From Deltaproteobacteria bacterium RIFCSPLOWO2_12_FULL_60_19 (GTDB taxonomy: Bacteria; Desulfobacterota; Binatia; UBA9968): 39,777 nucleotides of DNA. A model generated the notes under the pieces. It searched no databases, was not told where the DNA came from, and worked only from the letters and a program-made list of their open reading frames with translations. The stretch's first letter is position 1, and each line of letters begins with the position of its first letter. Location: NCBI GenBank assembly GCA_001798595.1, contig MGSS01000007.1, positions 1,661 to 41,437 of the forward strand, given 5' to 3'. The translations under genes and the position numbers were made by a program. Below, piece by piece: positions 33,190 through 39,777 of this stretch.

Positions 33190-33900
33190 ATGCGTTGTGT
33201 TGGCATTGATATCGGCGGCACGAAAATCCGGGCCATTCTTTGGAACGGGCGCAGAGTGGTTCGCGCCATGGAATCCCGCACGCCGAAAAATGGCCCCGAC
33301 TTTATAGGAACCCTCCTGGCGCTTGCTTTGATGGTGTCCCGCGGAAAACCGGTTCGCGCCATCGGCATAGGCGCAGCCGGCATCGTTGAAAAGACAACTC
33401 TCACTTCCAGCCCCAACATTCCGTTCATCCAAAACTTCGACTTCCGCCTGCTGTGGCCCCGCTCCGTTCGGCTGAGAGTGGACAACGATGCGCGCTGCTT
33501 CGCTCGCGCAGAGCTGCTCAGGGGCGCGGGCCGCGGCGCGAAAAGTTGTTTTGCGCTGACTATCGGGACAGGCGTGGGTCGCGCTTACGGGCGGAACCGC
33601 AAGATCGTCAAATTAAAGGAGTTCGAGTACCCGGAGCCCTGGGAAAATGAGTATCAGCGCGTGCGCCAGCGGCGCGACGACGGAAAACTCGCGGATCTTC
33701 TCGGCCGGCAACTCGTCCCGCTGATTGCGCCCTTTGAGCCGGCGATCATCGTCACCGGCGGGGGAGTGATGGGGAGACGCGGATTGCTGCGTCAGCTGCA
33801 GACGTCATTCAAAGCTCAAGGCCTGCGCGCAAGCGTCCGCCGCGCGCGCCTCGGCAAGAACGCGGTTGCCGTCGGCGCCGCGCTGCTTTTCAAGGACTAA
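33190..33900 (+). CDS. ROK-family protein (short glucokinase-like)
   Basis: A 236-residue ROK-fold protein: phosphate motif CVGIDIGGTKIRA, catalytic-site segment VDNDARCFARAELLRGAGRG, and the second phosphate loop TIGTGVGRAYG. The usual ROK zinc motif (CxCGxxGC) and its helix are absent, and the protein is shorter than the usual about 300. It may be a sugar kinase or a non-catalytic sensor. There is no N-terminal HTH, so it is not a NagC/XylR-type repressor. It stands alone and converges with the next binding-protein gene. Confidence 0.75.
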   Translation: MRCVGIDIGGTKIRAILWNGRRVVRAMESRTPKNGPDFIGTLLALALMVSRGKPVRAIGIGAAGIVEKTTLTSSPNIPFIQNFDFRLLWPRSVRLRVDNDARCFARAELLRGAGRGAKSCFALTIGTGVGRAYGRNRKIVKLKEFEYPEPWENEYQRVRQRRDDGKLADLLGRQLVPLIAPFEPAIIVTGGGVMGRRGLLRQLQTSFKAQGLRASVRRARLGKNAVAVGAALLFKD

Positions 33901-33906
33901 ATCGAC

Positions 33907-34908
33907 CTAGCGTCCTTCGTAAAGCTGCTTGATAAAACCGCTCTTGTCCAGCTCGGCGATAAAGCTCCGATCCATAAACTCCTCCGGCTTGTGATTGCGG
34001 ATTTCCGGCCGCGTGAGCGCCACATAATCGTAGGTGGCCTGCAGGCCGTCCGTAATCGGATAGGGAACCGAAATGAAGTCTTGCTTGTAAAGTTCGTAAG
34101 AGCCTTCCAGAAGTTCTTTATCGTTGGTCCTGAGGTATTTGCTCAGCACTTTCAGGCTGAAGTCCTTCTGGGTCTTGAGGTAGTGAATCGCCTCTACGTG
34201 GGATTTGACCATCCGCATCACCGTATCGCGGTCCTCTTGAGTGTGTTTGCGCCGCGTCACCACCGCCATCGAGGGATAAACGACCTCCTTTCGGGCGTCC
34301 CAGAGAACGCGAAAGCCCATCTGCTGCGCCCGGGCGTCCGTCGGGTAGGAGAGGTCCGCCGCATCTACCCCGCCCGATGCCAGGGCCTGCAGCCTCTCGG
34401 GAGGCGTCCCGATGGTGAGCCAGGTCACGTCCCGGTCGGGATCCAGGCCGTACTTGCGCGTGATGTGGCGGAAGAGGAAATCCCCGAGCGAGCCTCGGCT
34501 GGAGGTCCCCAACTTCTTTCCTTTTAGATCCTCCGGCCGCCTGATCTCCTGCTTGACCACGAGCTTGCTCTGGACGCCGGGCACCGTGTGGGCAACCGTC
34601 ATGAGATCCGCGCCGCTCAAATTGGCCTGCATCACGGTCGCGATCGTAACCGGGGCGGCAAAAATGCTCCCTCCGAGGATCGCGGCCGAGGTTTGGCCCG
34701 ATCCCCGGAGCAAGATCAACTCTACGTCGAGGCCGTTCTTCTCGTAAATCTTCGCCTCCTTGGCAAGCCAGGGAATCCAGTTCGACGCCGAGATCGACGT
34801 CACTCCCCAGCGAATCTTCTTGAGTGGTTTCTCCTGCGCGATTCCCGGACTCGCGCTCACCAAGCTCACGAATAGCATCACGATCAGCAGTCGAAGTGTT
34901 TTAGTCAT
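33907..34908 (-). CDS. NMT1-like ABC substrate-binding protein (orphan, tandem copy 2)
   Basis: A 333-residue periplasmic binding protein with a signal peptide (cleavage about PGIAQ) and the SsuA/NMT1 fold: KIRWGVTSISASNWIPWLAKEAKIYEKNGLDVELI and DLKGKKLGTSSRGSLGDFLFRHI. ATG 34908 is chosen because GAGGGAG precedes it. A similar protein lies 65 bases upstream on the same strand. No permease or ATPase is nearby. The ligand is unknown. Confidence 0.85.
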   Translation of the reverse strand: MTKTLRLLIVMLFVSLVSASPGIAQEKPLKKIRWGVTSISASNWIPWLAKEAKIYEKNGLDVELILLRGSGQTSAAILGGSIFAAPVTIATVMQANLSGADLMTVAHTVPGVQSKLVVKQEIRRPEDLKGKKLGTSSRGSLGDFLFRHITRKYGLDPDRDVTWLTIGTPPERLQALASGGVDAADLSYPTDARAQQMGFRVLWDARKEVVYPSMAVVTRRKHTQEDRDTVMRMVKSHVEAIHYLKTQKDFSLKVLSKYLRTNDKELLEGSYELYKQDFISVPYPITDGLQATYDYVALTRPEIRNHKPEEFMDRSFIAELDKSGFIKQLYEGR

Positions 34909-34973
34909 GACTCCCTCTTTCACTTTTCATTTTGCACTTTTCACTTTGCATTTTGCGCTTTGCGCCTTGCATC

Positions 34974-35966
34974 CTATCTCTTCCCCTGAAGCGACTTCAC
35001 GAATCCGCCCTGGTCGATTCTCTTCAGAAAGCTCATGTCGTAAAACTCCTCCGGATTGGCGGTCGCAGCCTTGGGCTGCCTGGGAGCGAGAAACTCGAGC
35101 ACCGCGCGCACACCGCTCGCGCTCGCGTACGGCATCACGGGCATCAGCTCGACATAGTAGTCGTACCCCTCCTCCGCCCGGACGCGATCGCTCATCTTTA
35201 AGTACTTCATGATCGCGCCGATGCTCCGCTCTTTTTGCGTGCGAAAGAAGTGGAGCGACTCGACGTAGCCCTTGAGAAAGCTCTCCACCGCCGCCGGATG
35301 GCTCTTGATGTAAGAAGCCGAGGCCGCAATCGAGGTTCCCGCGTACTCGATGTCGAGCTTGCGCATGTCCGCCAACTCGCGCATGCCCATCTGCTTCGCG
35401 ATGCCGTTGAAGGGCGGCGCCAGCACGGTCGCGGAGACCATGCCGCGCGTGAGCGCGTTGAGCCGGCCCTGCTGGCTCTCGGCCACGGAGATAAAGATCA
35501 CGTCCTTGTCCGGCTCCAGCCCCCATTTGCGCAGCACCAGGCGCAGCGCGCTGTCCGCCGACGCGCCCGGACGCGTGCCGGTGACGATCTTGCCTTTGAG
35601 ATCCTGCGGGCCTTTTATCTCCGGGTTTACGAACAGAGTGTAGTCGAGCCTGTTCGACTGCACGGACAGCATCAAAAGATCCGCTCCGCCCAGGCGAGCG
35701 CTGATCGTCGCCGTCGAGCCGGCAGCGAGAAACTGGACCGACCCGGAAGTGACCGCGGCGAGCGAATTCATCCCGCCGCCCATATAGATCGGCTCCAGGT
35801 CCACGCCGTGCTTGGAAAAAATCCCGGCCTCTTTACCGATCGGAATCACGCTCGAATTGACCGAGATCGACCCCAACGCGACCCGGATTTTCTCTTTGGT
35901 CTGCGCCCATCCGATACCAGGCAGGACGAGTAACAAACATGCGATTATTCTCGTTCGAACTATCAT
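34974..35966 (-). CDS. NMT1-like ABC substrate-binding protein (orphan, tandem copy 1)
   Basis: A 330-residue periplasmic binding protein with a signal peptide (hydrophobic run to about 20, cleavage near GWAQ) and NMT1-type features KIRVALGSISVNSSVIPIGKEAGIFSKHGVDLEPIYMGGG and DLKGKIVTGTRPGASADSALR. It is paralogous to the next gene and the 11573-12583 protein but clearly diverged. The spacer to the following gene (34918-34973) is a low-complexity run of ttttgcactttt/ctttgc words. Confidence 0.85.
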   Translation of the reverse strand: MIVRTRIIACLLLVLPGIGWAQTKEKIRVALGSISVNSSVIPIGKEAGIFSKHGVDLEPIYMGGGMNSLAAVTSGSVQFLAAGSTATISARLGGADLLMLSVQSNRLDYTLFVNPEIKGPQDLKGKIVTGTRPGASADSALRLVLRKWGLEPDKDVIFISVAESQQGRLNALTRGMVSATVLAPPFNGIAKQMGMRELADMRKLDIEYAGTSIAASASYIKSHPAAVESFLKGYVESLHFFRTQKERSIGAIMKYLKMSDRVRAEEGYDYYVELMPVMPYASASGVRAVLEFLAPRQPKAATANPEEFYDMSFLKRIDQGGFVKSLQGKR

Positions 35967-36003
35967 GTGGTACTAAGCGCCTCTCTTCTTCTGCCTTCTG
36001 CCT

Positions 36004-36147
<144 letters not shown>

Positions 36148-36248
36148 TGGCTTTTTGCCTTTAAGAATCAGCCAAAAACGGAAACACCTATTCAATAAAA
36201 GAACAAGGTGGACTCATGGAGGAGGCTTTACTTTCCCGACCGCAACGA

Positions 36249-36647
36249 TCAACTGACCTCGAAGATGCCTGTTTTTCCACGCAGAAAAAGGTCCCAGGAA
36301 TTTATTATATCCCGTCCAATGAGAGCGTAGTCGTCGTTAGAAGATATAACCCTAACAATATAATCCCCCACATCTCGAATAAAAACCTTGACCGAATACA
36401 CATCAGCCAGCTTTTCTGATTGAACACCCTCATATCCTACTGCAGGAAGCTGATCCACCAACTTAAGCTGAAACTGCTCGACAAACTTTCTTGGTATTAC
36501 TGTGATATCAGCCCCAGAGTCAATTAATGCCTCGACCGGGGTTGGAGGAGAAGCGGCAACTCCAGGACTCGAGAGGAAAATTTCGAGTACTGGAGCGCGG
36601 GGATCGAACTTAGTTGGAGTATCGTTATACTTCTTTACGACGGACAT
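36249..36647 (-). CDS. retropepsin-like aspartic protease
   Basis: A 132-residue single-domain aspartyl protease candidate (clan AA). The catalytic triad DSG is at 43-45 in ALIDSGADITVIP. A flap-like turn GYEG lies near 71-74, and the second family motif is ALIGRDIINSWDLFL (108-122). As in retroviral proteases only one DSG is present, so activity needs a homodimer. It has no membrane segment or signal peptide. Its ATG (36647) lies 23 bases inside the preceding DUF5678-like gene in another frame, so translation is coupled. It is last in the three-gene operon. Confidence 0.75.
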   Translation of the reverse strand: MSVVKKYNDTPTKFDPRAPVLEIFLSSPGVAASPPTPVEALIDSGADITVIPRKFVEQFQLKLVDQLPAVGYEGVQSEKLADVYSVKVFIRDVGDYIVRVISSNDDYALIGRDIINSWDLFLRGKTGIFEVS

Positions 36648-37119
36648 CGACGTGATTTTTCCCCACCCTTGGAGACGGAATTCTTAAAACGCTTGGCTTG
36701 CTTTCGACGAAAGGCATGTAGATAGTCTGATACCCAAACTTCTCATAGATTCGTTTTGCAAGTTCGGAAAAATTCCTGTCATGGTCCACGACCGCCTCAT
36801 CGAGAATTGCGACAAAGTTGCCGCTATATTTTTCAAGAATCTGCGCCCTGTTTTCCTGGAAATATCTTTTCGCTTCCTCAAATTTTATGTAGTCCACCGG
36901 CTGAGATTCCTCCGTGGGTACGTTACCTATCGAGAAATCTCTACCTGGCAGAATATTTTGTAGAACAAACAGTGAGACAAAGTTGACAACAAACTTGTCG
37001 TTAGGATCAGGGTCACTTAGTCGGAAGGAAGGACTGTTGAGGGCCGGGTTAAGATAGTCTCTGGAGCCGATAGTCACGCTAGCCGAAAATTGGCGCTCAG
37101 ACGTATATGGATGATTCAT
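36625..37119 (-). CDS. DUF5678-like protein, middle gene of protease operon
   Basis: A 164-residue protein. The N-terminal half (about 1-75) is not recognised. The C-terminal half has YSGNFVAILDEAVVDHDRNFSELAKRIYEKFG, matching my recollection of the DUF5678 pattern (..VAI.DG.VV.H..d..el...). Start ATG 37119 is chosen since GGAGGAG lies eight bases before it; it overlaps the upstream protease stop as ATGA. An in-frame ATG at 37137 lies upstream of that site. It pairs with the retropepsin gene and may be its adaptor or substrate. Confidence 0.6.
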   Translation of the reverse strand: MNHPYTSERQFSASVTIGSRDYLNPALNSPSFRLSDPDPNDKFVVNFVSLFVLQNILPGRDFSIGNVPTEESQPVDYIKFEEAKRYFQENRAQILEKYSGNFVAILDEAVVDHDRNFSELAKRIYEKFGYQTIYMPFVESKPSVLRIPSPRVGKNHVDVRRKEV

Positions 37120-38099
37120 GGCAAGATCTCCTCCCATGAACTGGATTGAATATTTACATTGGCGGCAACCTGACCCGTAGGCAAAGCAGATTTTTGAATA
37201 ACACCTTTGAAAAGAAAAGCATGAGTAACTTGCCCACTTTCAATAAATGCGGCCTTCTGCTCGAAAGTCCTCGTATTTTCTTCTCCCAATAACATCAACG
37301 GATTGTAAGGCTTCCCAAGCTCAATGTCTTCAGCGTAGGATTCATATACCGCCCAAATAGCGTCTTCCATTCCACCGGTCGCGAATTCAACGTTAAGGCC
37401 CAAATCTTTTGCCTCATCCCGGGTTACAGGATAGTTGTGGATACTGATAAGGCCGGTCAGATGATCTATGATCTTTTTTATCTTCCTTTCGTCACGCTTG
37501 GGCTTCATGTGAAGTCTCAACAGTTTTTCAGATAAGGTTTTTGCCATTCGATACCCTCTATAAATGTTTCCCAGAGCGAGCGGATGAATTTTCTCACTAA
37601 GCTGATTGAATACAGCTACCATCTCTTGATCCCTGATCCCGGCTCTCTCCTTCGCAAGCAAAAAGTAGGAATTTACATCTTCAACGCTTATTTCCATTTT
37701 CTGCTGGGGACTTTGAGGATTCTGTGGGTTAAATGGATGCCCGGTTGATGGATCTGTGGGGCTAAGTTCTCCCATTTTCCCCATCACGATCTTGTTAGCC
37801 CCTAGCGCAAGGAGTGTGCCGGCACTGTGTGCATGATAAGGAATTATGACTTCCAACATTTGGCAATAGTTGCGCAGCAACTTAACAATACTGAGCGGCG
37901 CCAAAATATCCCCACCTCTCGTGTAAAGAAACAAGCTAAGCGTATTACACTTCCCAATCTTGCGTAAGTGCTTTTCAAATAGGGGAACGGCGTCAGAAGC
38001 GATTTTTGTGGTAAAAGGAGCCCTATCTCCAGTGACATAACAGATCGCCCTGGATTTCCTTAGGTCTTCAAGAGCCTTAATCAGATCTTTCCTTGACAT
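37116..38099 (-). CDS. SDH-family ClpP-fold serine protease
   Basis: A 327-residue protein of the serine-dehydrogenase-proteinase (PF01972-like) group, with a ClpP/SppA fold. The oxyanion-type loop is FLYTRGGDILAP (58-68). The nucleophile Ser is at 92 in YHAHSAGTLLALGANKIVMG. A conserved GELSPTDPS (110-118) and HNYPVTRDEAKDLGL (221-235) follow, the latter typical of SppA-like enzymes. There is no clear signal peptide or membrane anchor. It is first in a three-gene operon, with its stop codon overlapping the next start. The substrate is unknown. Confidence 0.75.
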   Translation of the reverse strand: MSRKDLIKALEDLRKSRAICYVTGDRAPFTTKIASDAVPLFEKHLRKIGKCNTLSLFLYTRGGDILAPLSIVKLLRNYCQMLEVIIPYHAHSAGTLLALGANKIVMGKMGELSPTDPSTGHPFNPQNPQSPQQKMEISVEDVNSYFLLAKERAGIRDQEMVAVFNQLSEKIHPLALGNIYRGYRMAKTLSEKLLRLHMKPKRDERKIKKIIDHLTGLISIHNYPVTRDEAKDLGLNVEFATGGMEDAIWAVYESYAEDIELGKPYNPLMLLGEENTRTFEQKAAFIESGQVTHAFLFKGVIQKSALPTGQVAANVNIQSSSWEEILP

Positions 38100-38239
38100 T
38101 TTACAAGCAATCCTACCTTAAAATGTTATGGTAAGCTAACGCAACCTCCGTTGCTACGCTTCGTGCGCCGCATTCCTTTAACCTCCCCTTTCTGCTTATC
38201 CTCCGGCCGAAAGATACTGTTAACGCGAATCTTGTTTTT

Positions 38240-38516
38240 CTATTCCTCCTCATACTGCTCCTTCAACTTCGCCACCACGGTCGGGTCCGCCAGCGTCATC
38301 GTGTCGCCCAACGCGCGGCCGTCGGCGATGTCGCGCAACAGGCGGCGCATGATCTTGCCGCTGCGGGTCTTCGGCAGCTCGGCGGCGAAGAGGACCTCAT
38401 CGGGCTTGGCGAGCGGTAGAGTTTTGCACGCCCGCCTTGAGCGAGACAAACGCGCAGATCGCCTGGCCCTTGATCTCATGCTGTTTGCCGATGACTGCTG
38501 CCTCTCGCATCCGCTC
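38240..38516 (-). pseudogene. acetyl-CoA synthetase C-terminal fragment (right copy, internally deleted)
   Basis: In one frame from about 38516 it reads [20 protein letters not shown] and VSLKAGV, clear acetyl-CoA synthetase sequence, then hits a stop after an out-of-frame joint. In the next frame it continues [22 protein letters not shown] and on to [17 protein letters not shown], stop TAG. Between the two parts about 20 codons of the normal enzyme are missing, along with a frame change. Upstream sequence is cut off by the stop of the binding-protein gene. It is non-functional. The 3' part forms the right direct repeat. Confidence 0.8.
38241..38380. repeat. direct repeat, right (acs 3' end)
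   Basis: Partner of 36005-36144, same orientation, 132 of 140 bases identical by eye. The distance between repeat starts is 2236 bases. Confidence 0.85.
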
Positions 38517-39489
38517 ATTTAATCACTTTGTCCACCCGCGCCAGCACGTTCGGCGGAATCGTCAGGCCGATCTGCTTGGCGGCTTTCAGATTGATGATGA
38601 ACTCGAACTTCTTCGGCTGCTCCACCGGCAGATCGGCGGGTTTGGCGCCCTTCAGAATCTTGTCCACATACGTAGCGGCGCGACGGTACAAGTCAATAAA
38701 ACTCACGCCGTAGGACATAAGCCCCCCGGCTTCGACGAATTCCGGAACGTGGTATATCGCCGGGAGCCGGCTCTTTGCCGCGAAATCTGCAACCTGTGTT
38801 CGGGCAGACTCAAGGATGGGGCTCGCTAGCACGACGACTGCGTCAGCACGCGCTTTGCGCGCCTCTCGGAATGCAGTTTCAATATCCTTGGGACCTGGCA
38901 CCTCGAGGTGTTGAAGCTTAACTTTTAGCGCTCCTGCGGCGAGTTCCATCTGTTTTAACCTTTGCGTGGCGGCTGAAGTCCGAAGCACAGCCACATGCGA
39001 GAGCCTAGGAACAATCTCCTTCAGAAGCTCCAGTTGTTTTCCGCTTATCTCTGGGGAAAGAGCGCTCAACCCTGTGATGTTACCACCCGGTCGCGCGAGG
39101 CTGGCGACTAACCCATTGGCAACGGGGTCATTATCAAACGCCATGACAATGGGAATCGTGGAAGTTGCTTTTTTAGCGGCACGGGTTGATGACGGAGCAC
39201 CCGCGACGATGATGTCTACCTTAAGACGCACGAATTCGGCCGCAAACTCATGAACGCGATCCCGTTTTCCCTCTGCAAACCGCCACTCAATGACAATGTT
39301 TTTCCCCTCCACGTACCCAAGCTCGCGCAGACCCTGCCGCAAGGCCTCGATGCGAGCTGTGACAGCGGAAGGGGAGGCAGTTGTTTGGAATCCTATCCGC
39401 GGGACTTTCGTCGGCTGCTGCGCCTCAACGAACGGAGCAGTAGACAGTAGAGCAGTAGTCAGTAGGCAAATAACGATTTTCCTGTTCAT
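38515..39489 (-). CDS. PF04392-type ABC substrate-binding protein
   Basis: A 324-residue periplasmic binding protein of the ABC_sub_bind (TrpX-like) family, distinct from the NMT1 type. It has a signal peptide (cleavage about VEAQQ), then [75 protein letters not shown] and the C-terminal [31 protein letters not shown]. These proteins are often orphan receptors. Its stop touches the truncated acs fragment, with no space for a terminator. Confidence 0.9.
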   Translation of the reverse strand: MNRKIVICLLTTALLSTAPFVEAQQPTKVPRIGFQTTASPSAVTARIEALRQGLRELGYVEGKNIVIEWRFAEGKRDRVHEFAAEFVRLKVDIIVAGAPSSTRAAKKATSTIPIVMAFDNDPVANGLVASLARPGGNITGLSALSPEISGKQLELLKEIVPRLSHVAVLRTSAATQRLKQMELAAGALKVKLQHLEVPGPKDIETAFREARKARADAVVVLASPILESARTQVADFAAKSRLPAIYHVPEFVEAGGLMSYGVSFIDLYRRAATYVDKILKGAKPADLPVEQPKKFEFIINLKAAKQIGLTIPPNVLARVDKVIK

Positions 39490-39570
39490 GGTTTTTCCTG
39501 CTTCCTGTTTCAGCCTGAGCCTGATCCGCCAATCATTGTGGCGGAGCCTTCTGCCTGCTGCCTTGTCCCT

Positions 39571-39777
39571 CTAATCTATTGCTCCAAACCGCTTGAGTTC
39601 TTCCAGCACCTCTTTGGGAAGGTTCTTTGGAACCTCTCCGCGTTTAGCCTTTTCCGCTTGCACCATTTTCCGTATGGTCTCTACCACCTCCGGGTTGGCC
39701 AGCGTCGTCACGTCGCCCACGTCCATGAAGTTAGAGACGGCGGCGATGACCCGGCGCATGATCTTTCCGCTACGGGT
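39571..39777 (-). CDS. acyl-CoA synthetase (acetyl-CoA synthetase-like) C-terminus, 5' part outside window
   Basis: The frame is open to the window edge and reads [40 protein letters not shown] and a charged tail KEVLEELKRFGAID. The SGK lysine motif and the G-D-V-T-T-L-A-N segment are those of acetyl-CoA synthetase C-terminal domains. It is clearly different from the two truncated acs fragments and looks intact as far as visible. Only about 69 residues are seen, so the specificity (acetate, propionate or another acid) is open. Confidence 0.75.
   Translation of the reverse strand, partial: TRSGKIMRRVIAAVSNFMDVGDVTTLANPEVVETIRKMVQAEKAKRGEVPKNLPKEVLEELKRFGAID

Noticed and set aside
36216-36419. 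67-residue plus-strand frame
   Set aside because: Opposite strand to the clear retropepsin gene, with no domain seen.
38130-38160. Small hairpin gcaac-ctcc-gttgc near the cassette's right side, considered as an attC-like site
   Set aside because: The paired arms lack the expected R/L box layout, and no integron integrase is present.

Overview
The window looks like a chromosomal segment of a GC-rich, diderm (Gram-negative-type) bacterium. An outer-membrane beta-barrel, lipoprotein/macrolide-exporter-type ABC parts, periplasmic binding proteins and a SdhCAB complex all point that way. The order rsmD-coaD-aspartate aminotransferase, the many NMT1-type orphan binding proteins and the multi-GAF kinase suggest an uncultured Deltaproteobacteria-like lineage (Desulfobacterota, Binatota or Methylomirabilota/Rokubacteria type). 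This placement is inferred from gene content and not proven.

Layout. 1-10.2 kb is core or ordinary: the C-terminus of a beta-barrel protein, ftsY, a four-gene ABC exporter (adaptor, ATPase, two FtsX-type permeases), an MDR-family oxidoreductase, rsmD, coaD and an aminotransferase. 10.2-15 kb holds a tiny membrane-peptide ORF, a NUDIX hydrolase, an initiator tRNA-Met with its own promoter and terminator, a membrane protein, an orphan NMT1 binding protein, a HigBA-like toxin-antitoxin pair, a cupin with a broken cupin remnant beside it, and a periplasmic metallo-beta-lactamase-fold hydrolase. 15-18.8 kb carries a NarM-like nitrate-reductase-associated protein followed by a YdeP/FdhF-type molybdoenzyme, a DUF123 GIY-YIG protein, a twice-frameshifted small gene and a small conserved protein. 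18.8-24.9 kb has a ThDP enzyme divergent from a thioredoxin-like [2Fe-2S] ferredoxin, then sdhCAB and a small conserved gene.

24.9-32.2 kb is a signalling block on the minus strand: a 1834-residue histidine kinase with nine GAF domains, a stand-alone receiver protein, and a receiver-nucleotide cyclase. The first eight GAF domains behave as four copies of a two-GAF unit. 32.2-36 kb holds an orphan YgiT-type zinc-finger protein that lacks one expected cysteine, about 600 bp without a convincing gene, a short ROK-family protein and two tandem orphan NMT1 binding proteins.

36.0-38.5 kb is the most unusual part. A compact minus-strand operon encodes a ClpP-fold (SDH-family) serine protease, a DUF5678-like protein and a retropepsin-like aspartic protease, with overlapping reading frames. 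It is bracketed by 140-bp direct repeats (about 94% identical by hand alignment) that are the 3' end of an acetyl-CoA synthetase gene. Both acs copies are truncated. A PF04392-type binding protein and the C-terminus of a third, apparently intact acyl-CoA synthetase follow at the right edge.

Family calls come from motif recognition by eye. No database search or computation was run.
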